The notes: a model not told the origin generated them from the sequence alone. A stretch of DNA of 64,000 bases from Rhizobium croatiense (GCF_019793465.1 NZ_JAILYJ010000021.1:41406-105405); one strand, 5' to 3'; counted from the first letter of the stretch, positions 33,553 through 42,867 are shown. Numbers and translations are program-made.

Positions 33553-34524
33553 TTAGGAGAACAGCATCGCCGAAAGCTTGCGGCGGGCGGCAACCGTCGC
33601 CGGATCCTTGAAACCCCAGACCTCGAAGAACTGCAGCAACTGGCGGCGCGCGCCGTCATCGTCGAAGCCGCGGTCCTTACGCATGATCTGAAGCAGATGT
33701 TCGGCCGCCTCGTCGCGCCGGCCTTCGACATTGAGGATCTTGGCGAGCTTCAGCCGCGCTTCGTGATTGTCGGGATTGGCGGCCAGGTCACGCTCGAGCG
33801 CAACGGGATCGCCGAGCTTGCGCGCCTCCTCGATCTGGTCGAGCTTCTTCAAGACCGCCTGGATGCCGGCATCTTTAGCGAGCTCCTCCGGCAGATCCGT
33901 CAGTGTTTCGCGCGCCCGCTCATGCTGGTTTGCGGCGATCATGCATTCGGCCATTCCGGCAAGCGCCTTGGCATTCTCGGGATCGGCCTGCATGACAGCG
34001 CCGTAAAGCTGCGCGGCCTCGTTGAGGTTGCCGGCGGCAAGCAGCTCCGCCGCTTCCGTCAGGACGGCCTCGATTTCGGCCGCCTCATCGGCGCCGGCCG
34101 GTCCGGCGATCCGGTCGATGAACTGGGTGATCTGGCTTTCCGGCACCGCGCCCATGAAACCGTCGGCCGGGCGGCCGTTAACGAAGGCGATGACGGCGGG
34201 GATAGACTGGATGCCGAGCTGGCCGGCAATCGAGGGATGGTCGTCAATGTTCATCTTGACCAGCCTGACGCGGCCCTTGGCCTCGTTGACAACCTTCTCC
34301 AGAACCGGTGTCAGCTGCTTGCACGGACCGCACCAAGGCGCCCAGAAATCGACCAGCACCGGCTGTTTGCGCGATTCCTCGATGACGTCCTTGCCGAAAT
34401 TCGCCGTCGTCGTGTCGGTGATATAGCTGCCTGCCGCCGCCGGTGCCCCCTGAGCGCCGAAGCTTGCCGTTGCCGACATCTGATTTCCGAAGGAACCGTT
34501 ATAGGGGTTGTTGCTGCCGCTCAT
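33553..34524 (-). CDS. Thioredoxin-TPR protein (co-chaperone YbbN/CnoX family)
   Basis: 323-residue protein with an N-terminal thioredoxin domain (VLVDFWAPWCGPCKQL, Cys65-Cys68) and C-terminal TPR-like helices (EAAELLAAGNLNEAAQLYGA, NAKALAGMAECMIAANQHER). E. coli CnoX/YbbN acts as a redox holdase with GroEL; the E. coli protein lacks the full CxxC, whereas this one keeps WCGPC. Start ATG at 34524, chosen for MSGSNNPYNG; a 12-codon upstream extension is less likely. Confidence 0.9.
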   Translation of the reverse strand: MSGSNNPYNGSFGNQMSATASFGAQGAPAAAGSYITDTTTANFGKDVIEESRKQPVLVDFWAPWCGPCKQLTPVLEKVVNEAKGRVRLVKMNIDDHPSIAGQLGIQSIPAVIAFVNGRPADGFMGAVPESQITQFIDRIAGPAGADEAAEIEAVLTEAAELLAAGNLNEAAQLYGAVMQADPENAKALAGMAECMIAANQHERARETLTDLPEELAKDAGIQAVLKKLDQIEEARKLGDPVALERDLAANPDNHEARLKLAKILNVEGRRDEAAEHLLQIMRKDRGFDDDGARRQLLQFFEVWGFKDPATVAARRKLSAMLFS

Positions 34525-34580
34525 AGGTATCTCCCGCCGCGCCGATCCTGCCGGCATCATTGTAGCGCTAAAATCGTATG

Positions 34581-35090
34581 TCAGGACGTCACTTTCAAGA
34601 CAAGCGGCTTATGTCCGGTCGCCTCCATGAAACGGACGAGGTCGCCGCTTGCAATCGATGTGGTCGCATCATTGGCGAGCGGATGGCAGTTGACGGTCTC
34701 CTCAGCCATCAGATCGGCATCGAGCACGAAGGTGACATTTCCTGCCGTATCGTTGATCGCGCCGAAGGCGGTGACCGCGCCGGGAATGACGCCGAGGTAC
34801 TCCATGAGCCTCTCGGCCCGGCCGAAGGAGACCCGGCCGGAGCCGCCGATGATAGTGTGCACCTGCTTGAGGTCGACCTCGGCATTCTCCTCCACGGTCA
34901 GGAGAAAATACCTGTCCTTCTTGTCCTTGATGAAGAGATTCTTGGTGTGGCCGCCGGGAATCTCCTCGCGCAGCGCAACCGATTCGGCCACGGTGAAAAC
35001 AGGCGGGTGATCGACCGTCTTATGGGCAATGCCGAGCCCGTCGAGGAAGGTAAACAGATCGTCTTTCGTCTTGGGCGTGTTTTCGGGCAT
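34581..35090 (-). CDS. Prolyl-tRNA editing protein, ProX/YbaK domain (ProXp-ala type)
   Basis: 169-residue trans-editing domain: TVDHPPVFTVAESVALREEI, HTKNLFIKDKKDRYFLLTV with the conserved Lys, RAERLMEYLGVIPGAVTAFG. ProXp-ala enzymes hydrolyse Ala-tRNA(Pro) in organisms whose ProRS lacks the insertion domain, as in alphaproteobacteria. Start ATG at 35090 (MPENTPKTKDDL) was chosen from family alignment by eye. Confidence 0.88.
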   Translation of the reverse strand: MPENTPKTKDDLFTFLDGLGIAHKTVDHPPVFTVAESVALREEIPGGHTKNLFIKDKKDRYFLLTVEENAEVDLKQVHTIIGGSGRVSFGRAERLMEYLGVIPGAVTAFGAINDTAGNVTFVLDADLMAEETVNCHPLANDATTSIASGDLVRFMEATGHKPLVLKVTS

Positions 35091-35252
35091 CGGGCAATCC
35101 GTTGGTGGCGAGGAAAAGCGAGGCGTCCTGATTAAGTCCGTCCACATCATTTGGCAATCTTCGCCACCGACGCTCTACCCCCACATTTGCGGCCTTCCCG
35201 CCAGCCTCATGCGACCGCACGAATTTTTCTTCGTCTCTTCGTCATTTCCCTG

Positions 35253-35281
35253 TTGCATTTGAAAATCCGTTAGGCCATATA
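35253..35281 (+). promoter_or_regulatory. Candidate sigma-70 promoter for tRNA-Gly
   Basis: TTGCAT, 17 bases, CATATA, about 60 bases upstream of the tRNA. It is the best -35/-10 pair in the gap. Prediction by eye only. Confidence 0.4.
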
Positions 35282-35343
35282 GCGCCCGTCGCCACGAGGC
35301 GGCGCCCACGGTCCAACGACTACCCCGGACCGATGCGGATTGA

Positions 35344-35418
35344 GCGGGTGTAGCTCAGGGGTAGAGCACAACCTTGCCAAGGTTGGGGTCGAGGGTTCGA
35401 ATCCCTTCGCCCGCTCCA
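35344..35418 (+). tRNA. tRNA-Gly (GCC)
   Basis: 75-base tRNA with CCA encoded. Acceptor GCGGGTG pairs with CGCCCGC (one T-G pair). D arm has GTAGCTCAGGGGTAGAGC, the anticodon loop is CTTGCCAAG with GCC, and the T loop is GGGTTCGAATCCC. Antisense reading of such tRNAs yields a well-known false protein, noted among the rejections. Confidence 0.97.
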
Positions 35419-35590
35419 GTTTTCCCAACTTCATACCGAAGACATAGTAACAAACTGTCCTTGTGACATGGAAGACAACCTCGTTCCGAACGGGTCTTAT
35501 GCCGAACGCTTGGTGCTGCCTGCTCTCGGCATAGGTGGCGTCAATCACCTGATGGCGATGTCCTTCCGTTCGTGAAATCGGCTATCCGGC

Positions 35591-37021
35591 CTAACGCATC
35601 AAGCTCCAGAAGCCATGCTTGTTTCCATGTTGGCGCTTCAGCTCGGCGACATAGGCGTCATGAGGCCGGGCGCTGCCGAAATCGTCGATATGAGGCGCGA
35701 GCGACGCGCATTCCGCCAGATGGCGCGCGGCATGCCTGTAACGGCTGGACCGGCCGTAATCGAGAGCGAAGCCGATCATTGACCGCAGCAGCATCGTTGC
35801 AGCGAGCGGGTGTTTCTCCTGCAGCATTTCGGCGGCCGGCGTCATTAGTTCATAGAGGTTGCCGTCCAGTTCCGCCTGGCGCCTGGAGATAAGTTTTGCG
35901 GCCTCAGCGTGTGCGGGCCAGGCAAGGAAAAAGGCTAGGGCTCGATGAACATCGGGAAAGCCGTGCGCGAAGGCGAGTGCTTTCTCTTCGGCCTCGATGT
36001 CGTCGAAGTCGGCGAGCTTTCGCAGGAAAGCGCGAAGGTGCTCCCCGTTCAGCGACTGCTCGAAGCATTGCCATCGATAGGCCTGCGCTTGCTCCCCCCG
36101 TCCGAGCGCGTCGAGCGTTTCGGCGCGGGCGTCCTGCCATTCAAAAGGCATTTCGAACCGGTGATCGACGCCGTCCAAAATCCTCAATGCTTCCTCGGCG
36201 CGTCCGGCCAAGAGCAAGCGGCCGGAAATCGCGGTCGCGACCATCGGCGCCCTTAAAGTCTCTTCCGGCTGCTGGGCGATGAAGGCATCGACATCATCCT
36301 GGGCATCGGCAATGTCCTGCAGAGCGATGCGCGCCGTTAGACGCCGATGCTTGGCATGGATCTCGTCCTGGTAGATCGGTCCGCTGCCGCCCCAGCCGAG
36401 AATTTCCCGGTCGGCGTCGGCGGGCCTCTCCTCCACTTCATTCGACCATTGCACCAGCAGGCCCTTCAAACGTTCCAGGCCGTCCTTGCCCAGCGCCGGA
36501 ACCATCTCGGCGATCAGCGGGTCATATTGGCCGTAGTCATTATCCTGCAACGCTGTGAAGACCTTGTCGGCAAGGACATCGATACCGATACCCGCGCACC
36601 TGGCGATGACACCGGCATCGACGCACGCCTGGTGGAACGTCTCGATGAAGGCTGTGTCGCTGCTGTTGGATCGGTGGAAAATCGAATCGGCAACGGCAAG
36701 GAATTGCCAGATGAGATCGAACGCTTCCTTCGGATCGTCGGCGGCCACAACGGTGACGATCGCGGATCGCTGCGTTTCGAGGTCCGCATTGACGGTTTTT
36801 ACCTTATGCCATTCGATGACGCTCTGCGCCCGTGCGATACTGCCGAGGCGCTTGCGGATCTCACGCGCGACCTCGGTGCTGCCCTGATTGCCGGCCAGTT
36901 CCATGCGAAGCCGCCGTTTATGGGCAGCGCTGCCGGTGCTGATTTCGATCAGCAGTTCGGCGAGGCGTTGTGCACCGAGAGCTTCCAGGTTCTTCGCGTT
37001 GAGAGTCGTCTTTGCTGCCAT
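35591..37021 (-). CDS. DUF6880 family protein
   Basis: 476-residue soluble, mostly helical protein: LGAQRLAELLIEISTGSAAH at the N-terminus, RLRMELAGNQG, and a late WQDARAETLDALGRGEQAQA then CFEQSLNGEHLRAFLRKL that resembles TPR/HEAT-type helical repeats. I associate this with DUF6880, common in rhizobia, of unknown function. No catalytic motif seen. It stands alone, 170 bases from the tRNA and divergent from the DUF2934 gene. Confidence 0.82.
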   Translation of the reverse strand: MAAKTTLNAKNLEALGAQRLAELLIEISTGSAAHKRRLRMELAGNQGSTEVAREIRKRLGSIARAQSVIEWHKVKTVNADLETQRSAIVTVVAADDPKEAFDLIWQFLAVADSIFHRSNSSDTAFIETFHQACVDAGVIARCAGIGIDVLADKVFTALQDNDYGQYDPLIAEMVPALGKDGLERLKGLLVQWSNEVEERPADADREILGWGGSGPIYQDEIHAKHRRLTARIALQDIADAQDDVDAFIAQQPEETLRAPMVATAISGRLLLAGRAEEALRILDGVDHRFEMPFEWQDARAETLDALGRGEQAQAYRWQCFEQSLNGEHLRAFLRKLADFDDIEAEEKALAFAHGFPDVHRALAFFLAWPAHAEAAKLISRRQAELDGNLYELMTPAAEMLQEKHPLAATMLLRSMIGFALDYGRSSRYRHAARHLAECASLAPHIDDFGSARPHDAYVAELKRQHGNKHGFWSLMR

Positions 37022-37260
37022 GGGCCCCCGCTATCGTTTCGCGCCGATCCTAACCCGGTATTCAAATCAGTCCAAGGTGCCGAGAGCGGAGGCGCAAGTA
37101 TATCGTATCGCGAATTCGTATGACTTTATCGGCAGTTAGTCTCGCCGAATCATGGTCGTTAGCCAAAAAATAACGCTGCCTCGTAACGACTCCTAAAGCC
37201 CGCTTTGGCACCTTGTTGCCTATCGATATTTGCTTCCAAATTTTGCGGCTGGGGTTGGTT

Positions 37261-37503
37261 ATGAGTCACACTAAGGACGCCTGGGTGAGCCAGCGCGCTT
37301 ATTCGCTGTGGGAATCGGAAGGCCGGCCGGATGGGCGCGGGGAAAGCCATTGGGCGCAGGCGCTCAAGGAATTCGAGCAGCTGGAGCTGACGAAGGCTTC
37401 GCCCGACGGAAACGATCTCATCGAGAAGCTGAAGGCAGCCGGTCGGCTGATGCGGGTTGCGCCCCCTGCCGAGAACGACCTGCAGCTGAAAGCGGCGCGT
37501 TAG
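37261..37503 (+). CDS. DUF2934 domain protein
   Basis: 80-residue protein whose N-terminus (VSQRAYSLWESEGRPDGRGE then HWAQA) is the short DUF2934 motif found in many rhizobial small proteins of unknown role. The ATG at 37261 gives MSHTKDAW; an in-frame upstream extension of 16 codons lacks a ribosome site. Confidence 0.85.
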   Translation: MSHTKDAWVSQRAYSLWESEGRPDGRGESHWAQALKEFEQLELTKASPDGNDLIEKLKAAGRLMRVAPPAENDLQLKAAR

Positions 37504-37606
37504 GCGATTGCCAAATCTCCGTGCGCCAAAATAGTCAGCGGCAATCCAGGCGCATGATCGGCCTTGCCGGCAGTCGTCTTGCGATTCGACGAAACCCTTC
37601 CCAAAT

Positions 37607-38251
37607 CTACCGGCGGGCCGCCCAACTGAGGCCGCGCCGCAGGATCAGCGGCATGTAGGGATGGTCGAATTCGGCCGCGACATGACCAAGAGCGGAATAA
37701 AAGATGCGGCCGGCGCCGAAATGGCGCTTGAAGACGACCGGCATCACGACATTGCGGGCCGCCGGATCGTATACGCCGGTGAAGGTGGTGGTCGCCAGGA
37801 TTTCGACCGTGGGATCGTAATGCAGATAATACTGCTCCGAACGGTAGTCGAAATCGGGAATGCCCTCCATAACAGGATCGTCCTGCCGGGTGACCGCGAC
37901 CCGGAAGTCGATGATGTTGCCGGGATGGGCGACCCAGGTAACGCCGCAGACATAGCGGAAAGGCGCGCTTTCCTTGAAGGAGGTGGCAAGCGCGCCGTGA
38001 TGGCCGGCAAGCCCGAGCCCGTCGCGCACCGCTTCGACCAGGGCCGCTGCATGCGGCTTTTCCAGCGTTTCGCCGGTGATGATCGGCACCAGCAGATCGG
38101 CTTTCGCCAGCGTCGGCGATCCGAATATGCCGAGATCGCCGGTCACCTCGACCGCAAAGCCGTCCTCGCGCAAGAGATCGGCGACGATATGGGCGCATCG
38201 CTCCGGCTCATGCCCCTGCCAGCCTCCCCAGATGACCAATGCCTTCCTCAT
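37607..38251 (-). CDS. ThuA-like domain protein
   Basis: 214-residue class-I glutamine-amidotransferase-like fold of the ThuA type: KALVIWGGWQGHEPERCAHI, GHHGALATSFKES, HPGNIIDFRVAVTRQDDPVM and KRHFGAGRIFYSALGH. ThuA family members act in trehalose/sugar utilisation in rhizobia; some are uncharacterised. No catalytic Cys of amidotransferases is seen. Monocistronic, divergent from galE. Confidence 0.9.
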   Translation of the reverse strand: MRKALVIWGGWQGHEPERCAHIVADLLREDGFAVEVTGDLGIFGSPTLAKADLLVPIITGETLEKPHAAALVEAVRDGLGLAGHHGALATSFKESAPFRYVCGVTWVAHPGNIIDFRVAVTRQDDPVMEGIPDFDYRSEQYYLHYDPTVEILATTTFTGVYDPAARNVVMPVVFKRHFGAGRIFYSALGHVAAEFDHPYMPLILRRGLSWAARR

Positions 38252-38485
38252 TCACGCGCTCCCTGGCTGATTGCTGCGGACCGTTGCACATGAGCCCTTA
38301 AAACGGGCGGTTATGCAAATCACGCGAATAATTCACGAATCGCCGATCCGGCACAAATCGTGCGGGGCGCCGGGCGGTTCGGCATTTGAGCGATTGCCGT
38401 TCACGCCTGTCGTCAGTTCCTTCTTTTTATTGCCGTGTATCTCGTCTAGGTTTCTCCCGTCTTTTAAGAACAACAAGGGTGGTGC

Positions 38486-39469
38486 ATGGCAGGTGAAACG
38501 GTTCTTGTGGTCGGCGGCGCCGGTTATATCGGCTCGCATACGTGCCTCGACCTGGCGAACAAGGGCTACAAGCCGGTCGTCTTCGATAATTTTTCCAACG
38601 GCCATCGCGAGTTCGTCAAATGGGGGCCGGCCGAGGAAGGCGATATTCGCGATCGCGCTCGGCTGGACAAGGTGCTGGCCAAGCACAAGCCGGCGGCGAT
38701 CCTGCATTTCGCGGCGCTGATCGAAGTCGGCGAATCGGTCAAGGATCCGGTTTCCTTCTATGAGAACAATGTGATCGGCACCTTGACGCTGCTTTCGGCG
38801 GCACAGGCCGCCGGCATCAATGCCTTCGTCTTCTCCTCCACCTGTGCGACCTACGGCCTGCCGCAGAGCGTGCCGCTCGACGAGACGCACCGACAGGTGC
38901 CGATCAACCCCTATGGGCGGACGAAATATATCGTCGAGCAGGCGCTTGCCGATTACGACCAGTATAAGAGCCTGCGCTCGGTGGTGCTGCGCTATTTCAA
39001 TGCCGCCGGCGCCGATTTCGAAGGCCGGATCGGCGAATGGCACCAGCCGGAGACGCATGCGATCCCGCTGGCGATCGATGCCGCGCTCGGCCGCCGCCAG
39101 GGCTTCAAGGTGTTCGGCAGCGATTACGAGACGCGCGACGGCACCTGCGTGCGCGACTATATCCACGTGCTGGATCTTGCCGATGCGCATGTGCGCGCCG
39201 TCGAATATCTCCTGAAGGGCGGAGAGTCCGTCGCGCTCAACCTCGGCACCGGTACCGGCACGACGGTCAAGGAATTGCTCGGCGCGATCGAGGACGTGTC
39301 GAACCGGCCGTTCCCGGTCGAATATATCGGCCGTCGCGAGGGCGATTCGCATACGCTGGTCGCCAATAACGACAAGGCGCGCGACGTGCTCGGCTGGGTG
39401 CCGCAATATGATCTGTCCGAGATCATCCGCTCCGCCTGGAACTGGCATGCAAGATCCAACCAGCATTGA
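38486..39469 (+). CDS. galE: UDP-glucose 4-epimerase
   Basis: 327-residue SDR-family epimerase making UDP-galactose for surface polysaccharides. NAD fold VLVVGGAGYIGSHTCLDL; the catalytic pair is in NPYGRTKYIVE (Tyr and Lys); substrate region RYFNAAGAD and RDGTCVRDYIHVLDLADAH. In rhizobia this role is often called exoB. The 3' end overlaps the sulfatase start by 23 bases. Confidence 0.95.
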   Translation: MAGETVLVVGGAGYIGSHTCLDLANKGYKPVVFDNFSNGHREFVKWGPAEEGDIRDRARLDKVLAKHKPAAILHFAALIEVGESVKDPVSFYENNVIGTLTLLSAAQAAGINAFVFSSTCATYGLPQSVPLDETHRQVPINPYGRTKYIVEQALADYDQYKSLRSVVLRYFNAAGADFEGRIGEWHQPETHAIPLAIDAALGRRQGFKVFGSDYETRDGTCVRDYIHVLDLADAHVRAVEYLLKGGESVALNLGTGTGTTVKELLGAIEDVSNRPFPVEYIGRREGDSHTLVANNDKARDVLGWVPQYDLSEIIRSAWNWHARSNQH

Positions 39470-41021
39470 GCCAACCGGAATTGAGCCAGCCGGAAACGAG
39501 AGCGACCGCCGGCCGAACATTCTGCTGATCACGGCGGACCAATGGCGCGGCGACTGCCTGTCTTCTGTCGGTCATGCTTGCGTGAAAACGCCAAATGTCG
39601 ACGCCTTGGCCGGGGAGGGCACGCTTTTCCGGCAGCATTATGCCGGGGCGGCACCCTGCTCGCCGGCGCGGGCGACGCTCTATACCGGCCTTTACCAGAT
39701 GAACCATCGTGTCTGCCGCAACGGTTCGCCGCTCGATGCCCGCTTCGACAATCTGGCGCTGGCGGCGCGACGGGCGGGATATGATCCGACGCTGTTCGGC
39801 TATACCGACACGGCGCCCGATCCGCGCGGCATGGATGCCGGCGATCCGCATCTGACGACCTATGAAGGCGTATTGCCGGGTTTTACCGCACGCCAGCTTC
39901 TGCCCGAGCATGAAAGACAATGGCTCTCCTGGCTGAGGTCGCGTGGCCACGCGCATGCCGTCAGCCGCGACATCCATATTCCCGTCGGTGCGCAGGCCGG
40001 CGAAATTACCGATGCGGCGCCTGCCTATTCCCGCGACGAGACCCAGACCGCATTCCTGGCCGGCGAATTCATCCGCTGGATGAGCGAGCAGGACGTGCCG
40101 TGGTTTGCGCATGTCTCTTTTTTGCGTCCGCATCCGCCTTTTTCCGTGCCGGAGCCGTTCAACCGGATGTTCGGGCCGAGTGACGGACCGGCTTTTGCGC
40201 GCGCGACAAACGCCCAAGCGGAAGAGGCGAGTCATCCCTATCTCGCCTATGCCATGCCGCGCACCGGCAAGGGCAATTTCATTCACGGCGCCACCGGGCC
40301 GCTCAGCGGCTGGAATGGCGAGGATTTCTCGGCGATCCGGGCAATCTATTACGGCATGATAGCTGAGGTCGACGGGCAACTCGGCCGTATCTGGCAGGCG
40401 CTGAAGAGTGCGGGTGCCTGGGAGAATACGCTTATCGTCTTCACTTCCGATCACGCCGAGATGGCGGGCGATCACTGGACACTCGGCAAGGGCGGTTTCT
40501 TCGACGGCAGCTATCATGTTCCGCTTGTCATCCGCGATCCCGCAAGCGGTGCCGCAGGCGGGATCGTTGACGATTTCACCAGCGCCGCGGATATTTTTCC
40601 GACATTGTGCGAAAAGCTCGGTATCGAGGCGAAAAACGGACTCGACGGCCGGTCGCTCATGCCGTTCGTCAACAGCGGGAGCGAGCCGGGATGGCGGGAT
40701 GCGGCATTCTGGGAATTCGATTTCCGTGATATCGCCGCCGGCGAGGCGGAACGGCATTTCGGGCTAAGGTCCAACCAATGCAATCTCGCAGTGATCCGCG
40801 ATGCGCGGTTCAAATATGTGCATTTTACCGCACTGCCGCCGCTGCTCTTCAATCTTCGCGACGATCCGATGGAGCTCGACAATGTCGCGGCTGATCCGGC
40901 CTATGCGGCCACCCGGCTTGAATATGCCGAAAAGCTGCTGTCGCTGAGGGCGCGGCATCTGGATCAGACGCTTGCCTATACCGAGTTGACGGAAAAAGGG
41001 CCGGTGACGCGCCGGCCCTGA
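39447..41021 (+). CDS. Sulfatase / phosphonate monoester hydrolase family protein
   Basis: 524-residue alkaline-phosphatase-superfamily hydrolase. The formylglycine motif CSPAR has Cys71, in APCSPARATLYTGLYQMNHR. Metal ligands are in LLITADQWRGD and VFTSDHAEMAGDHWTLGKGG. TGLYxMNHR closely recalls the phosphonate monoester hydrolase/arylsulfatase group known in R. leguminosarum. No signal peptide, so cytoplasmic. The N-terminus carries two repeats of a 15-base unit (IEPTG, IEPAG). The start lies inside galE; the next ATG would cut into the domain. Confidence 0.87.
   Translation: MQDPTSIEPTGIEPAGNESDRRPNILLITADQWRGDCLSSVGHACVKTPNVDALAGEGTLFRQHYAGAAPCSPARATLYTGLYQMNHRVCRNGSPLDARFDNLALAARRAGYDPTLFGYTDTAPDPRGMDAGDPHLTTYEGVLPGFTARQLLPEHERQWLSWLRSRGHAHAVSRDIHIPVGAQAGEITDAAPAYSRDETQTAFLAGEFIRWMSEQDVPWFAHVSFLRPHPPFSVPEPFNRMFGPSDGPAFARATNAQAEEASHPYLAYAMPRTGKGNFIHGATGPLSGWNGEDFSAIRAIYYGMIAEVDGQLGRIWQALKSAGAWENTLIVFTSDHAEMAGDHWTLGKGGFFDGSYHVPLVIRDPASGAAGGIVDDFTSAADIFPTLCEKLGIEAKNGLDGRSLMPFVNSGSEPGWRDAAFWEFDFRDIAAGEAERHFGLRSNQCNLAVIRDARFKYVHFTALPPLLFNLRDDPMELDNVAADPAYAATRLEYAEKLLSLRARHLDQTLAYTELTEKGPVTRRP
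39465..39494 (+). repeat. Two tandem 15-base units spanning the galE stop
   Basis: ATTGAGCCAACCGGA followed by ATTGAGCCAGCCGGA, one mismatch. The first unit contains the galE TGA; both encode IEP(T/A)G in the sulfatase frame. Confidence 0.8.
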
Positions 41022-41027
41022 TCTCAT

Positions 41028-41525
41028 TTACCCGAGATAATCACGCTTGCCGATCGGCGCACCCTGATTGCGCAGGATGGCGTGGGCGGTCGCGACGTGG
41101 AAATAGAAGTTCGGCAACGCGAAGGTGGTGACATATTCGTCGCCCGGAAGCACGATGCCGCTGCTGCCCGGCAGGGTGATCTGGCGGCCTTCCACGCCTT
41201 CCAGCGCTTGCGCCGAAAATGTGGCGAGATAGGCTTCGGTCTTTGCCAGGCGCTCGCGCAACTCGTCGAACGTCTTTTCATTGTCTTCGAACTTCGGGGC
41301 GTCGGTGCCGGTCAGCCGAGCCAGAGTGAATTTGGCGCTGTCGCTGGCGCGCTGATACTGGCCGGAAAGCGACAGCATGTCCGGCGCAAGGCGCGCAGCG
41401 ACCAATATGGCGGGATCGACATTCTTTTCCCTCGCAAAGGCTTCGGCCTTGTCGAGATAGGTTTTCAGGCTGGCGAGGCCCCGGTGAAACATCGGAACAG
41501 TGAGGCGATAGATCGAAATGGACAT
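41028..41525 (-). CDS. DUF1993 family protein
   Basis: 165-residue protein of the DUF1993 (DinB-like helical bundle) family: IYRLTVPMFHRGLASLKTYL, RLAPDMLSLSGQYQRASD, FDELRERLAKTEAYL and FYFHVATAHAILRNQG. Function unknown; related bundles bind metal. The ATG at 41525 was chosen because homology starts there, although the frame stays open far upstream. It is convergent with the sulfatase, with only six bases between stops. Confidence 0.88.
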   Translation of the reverse strand: MSISIYRLTVPMFHRGLASLKTYLDKAEAFAREKNVDPAILVAARLAPDMLSLSGQYQRASDSAKFTLARLTGTDAPKFEDNEKTFDELRERLAKTEAYLATFSAQALEGVEGRQITLPGSSGIVLPGDEYVTTFALPNFYFHVATAHAILRNQGAPIGKRDYLG

Positions 41526-41894
41526 CTGTCTTGTCTCCAAAATCTTCAAATAATCAGGCCGCAGCGAGAGATCGAAGGCGCCTGCGGCGGTCCACCTGTC
41601 TTCGACCCGCCATAGATGGAGGCTTCCTTCGCCTTCCGCAATGCGGCGAATGCAGGCGCCGGTCATGAAGACCATGGCATGCGCGTCCGATCGACATCTC
41701 GTTGCCGCTAAAGAGGCTTGACGCCGTTCCCAGAAAATGGAATGAATATTCCGCAGAACAAATTTTACGGTTTGTTTGTTCCGTTTTAGGGACGCCGCGG
41801 GAGAGGCGGCGTAGCGAATTGCGGCTTCCGGGCAGATGCCCGGGGTTCCGGCGTGAGGAGGGTGCAGCCGGGCACCGTTTGTGGAGGAAATAAA
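41526..41894. other. 369-base regulatory region upstream of the CUT2 sugar importer
   Basis: No gene. The middle is AT-rich and carries two inverted repeats (listed separately), and a TTGACG at 41718 could be a -35 element. The 3' part has GC-rich stems (for example CGCCGCGGGAGAGGCGGCG near 41794) and ends in GGAGG before the binding-protein ATG. Confidence 0.6.
41739..41781. promoter_or_regulatory. Pair of candidate operators
   Basis: GGAAT-gaat-ATTCC at 41739-41752 and GAACAAA-N12-TTTGTTC at 41756-41781, four bases apart, in the AT-rich centre of the importer's upstream region. No regulator gene is adjacent in the window. Could serve a LacI-, GntR- or RpiR-type repressor; unproven. Confidence 0.4.
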
Positions 41895-42824
41895 ATGAAA
41901 AAGTTTATCCTGGGCACTGCGATGGCGCTCGTCATGTCGGCGGCCGCTCACGCGGAAACCGTCGGCGTCTCGATGGCGAAGTTCGACGACAACTTTCTGA
42001 CCGTTCTGCGCAATGGCATGACCGATTACGCCAAGACGCTGAGCGGCGTCACCCTGCAGGTCGAAGACGCGCAGAACGACGTGTCCAAGCAGCAGAGCCA
42101 GATCCAGAATTTCATCGCCTCCAAGGTCGATGCAATCATCGTCAACCCTGTCGACACCGACGCCACGACGGCGATGTCGAAGCTCGCCGCCGATGCCGGC
42201 ATTCCGCTGGTCTATGTCAACCGTCAGCCGGTCAACGTCGACACGCTGCCGGACAAGCAGGCTTTCGTGGCCTCCAACGAGCAGGAATCCGGCACGCTGG
42301 AAACCAAGGAAATCTGCCGCATTCTCGGTGGCAAGGGCAAAGCCGTCGTTATCATGGGCGAGCTTTCCAACCAGGCCGCGCGCATGCGCACCCAGGATAT
42401 CCATGACGTCATCAAGACCGATGAGTGCAAAGGCATCGAGATCGTCGAAGAGCAGACGGCCAACTGGGATCGCACTCAGGGCGCCGACCTTATGACCAAC
42501 TGGCTCTCCAGCGGCATCGAGTTCGACGCTGTCATCTCCAACAACGACGAAATGGCGATCGGCGCTATCCAGGCACTCAAGGCAGCCGGCAAGGATATGA
42601 GCAAGGTCGTCATCGGCGGCGTCGACGCCACGCAGGACGCGCTTGCCGCCATGCAGGCGGGCGACCTCGACGTTACGGTATTCCAGGATGCCGCCGGCCA
42701 GGGCAAGGGCGCGCTCGATACGGCGCTCAAACTTGCCAAGGGCGAAAAAGTCGAGAAGAAGGTCTACATCCCCTTCCAACTCGTCACCCCTGAAAACGTC
42801 AAGGACTTCGTCGCCAAGAACTGA
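41895..42824 (+). CDS. CUT2-family sugar ABC transporter, periplasmic binding protein
   Basis: 309-residue ribose/rhizopine-type binding protein. Signal peptide KKFILGTAMALVMSAAAHAE; pentose/hexose-binding core with NPVDTDATTAMSKLAADAGI, PLVYVNRQPVN, and FDAVISNNDEMAIGAIQALK. The sequence has the feel of rhizopine- or inositol-binding proteins of rhizobia; substrate not provable. GGAGG precedes the ATG. First gene of binding protein-ATPase-permease order. Confidence 0.9.
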   Translation: MKKFILGTAMALVMSAAAHAETVGVSMAKFDDNFLTVLRNGMTDYAKTLSGVTLQVEDAQNDVSKQQSQIQNFIASKVDAIIVNPVDTDATTAMSKLAADAGIPLVYVNRQPVNVDTLPDKQAFVASNEQESGTLETKEICRILGGKGKAVVIMGELSNQAARMRTQDIHDVIKTDECKGIEIVEEQTANWDRTQGADLMTNWLSSGIEFDAVISNNDEMAIGAIQALKAAGKDMSKVVIGGVDATQDALAAMQAGDLDVTVFQDAAGQGKGALDTALKLAKGEKVEKKVYIPFQLVTPENVKDFVAKN

Positions 42825-42839
42825 GGCGAACGCCTAACG

Positions 42840-42867
42840 GGATGCGGGCAAAGCCCGCATCCTTTTT
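42840..42867 (+). terminator. Intercistronic hairpin after the binding-protein gene
   Basis: Perfect 10-bp stem GGATGCGGGC / GCCCGCATCC with AAAG-like 3-base loop, followed by TTTTT. It lies 15 bases past the stop and before the ATPase, so partial termination would give more binding protein than membrane subunits. Confidence 0.8.

Noticed and set aside
35270..35548. 92-codon minus-strand frame containing GFEPSTPTLARLCSTPELHP
   Set aside because: That string is the antisense translation of a tRNA-Gly gene, a familiar false protein in databases. The tRNA on the plus strand is unmistakable.
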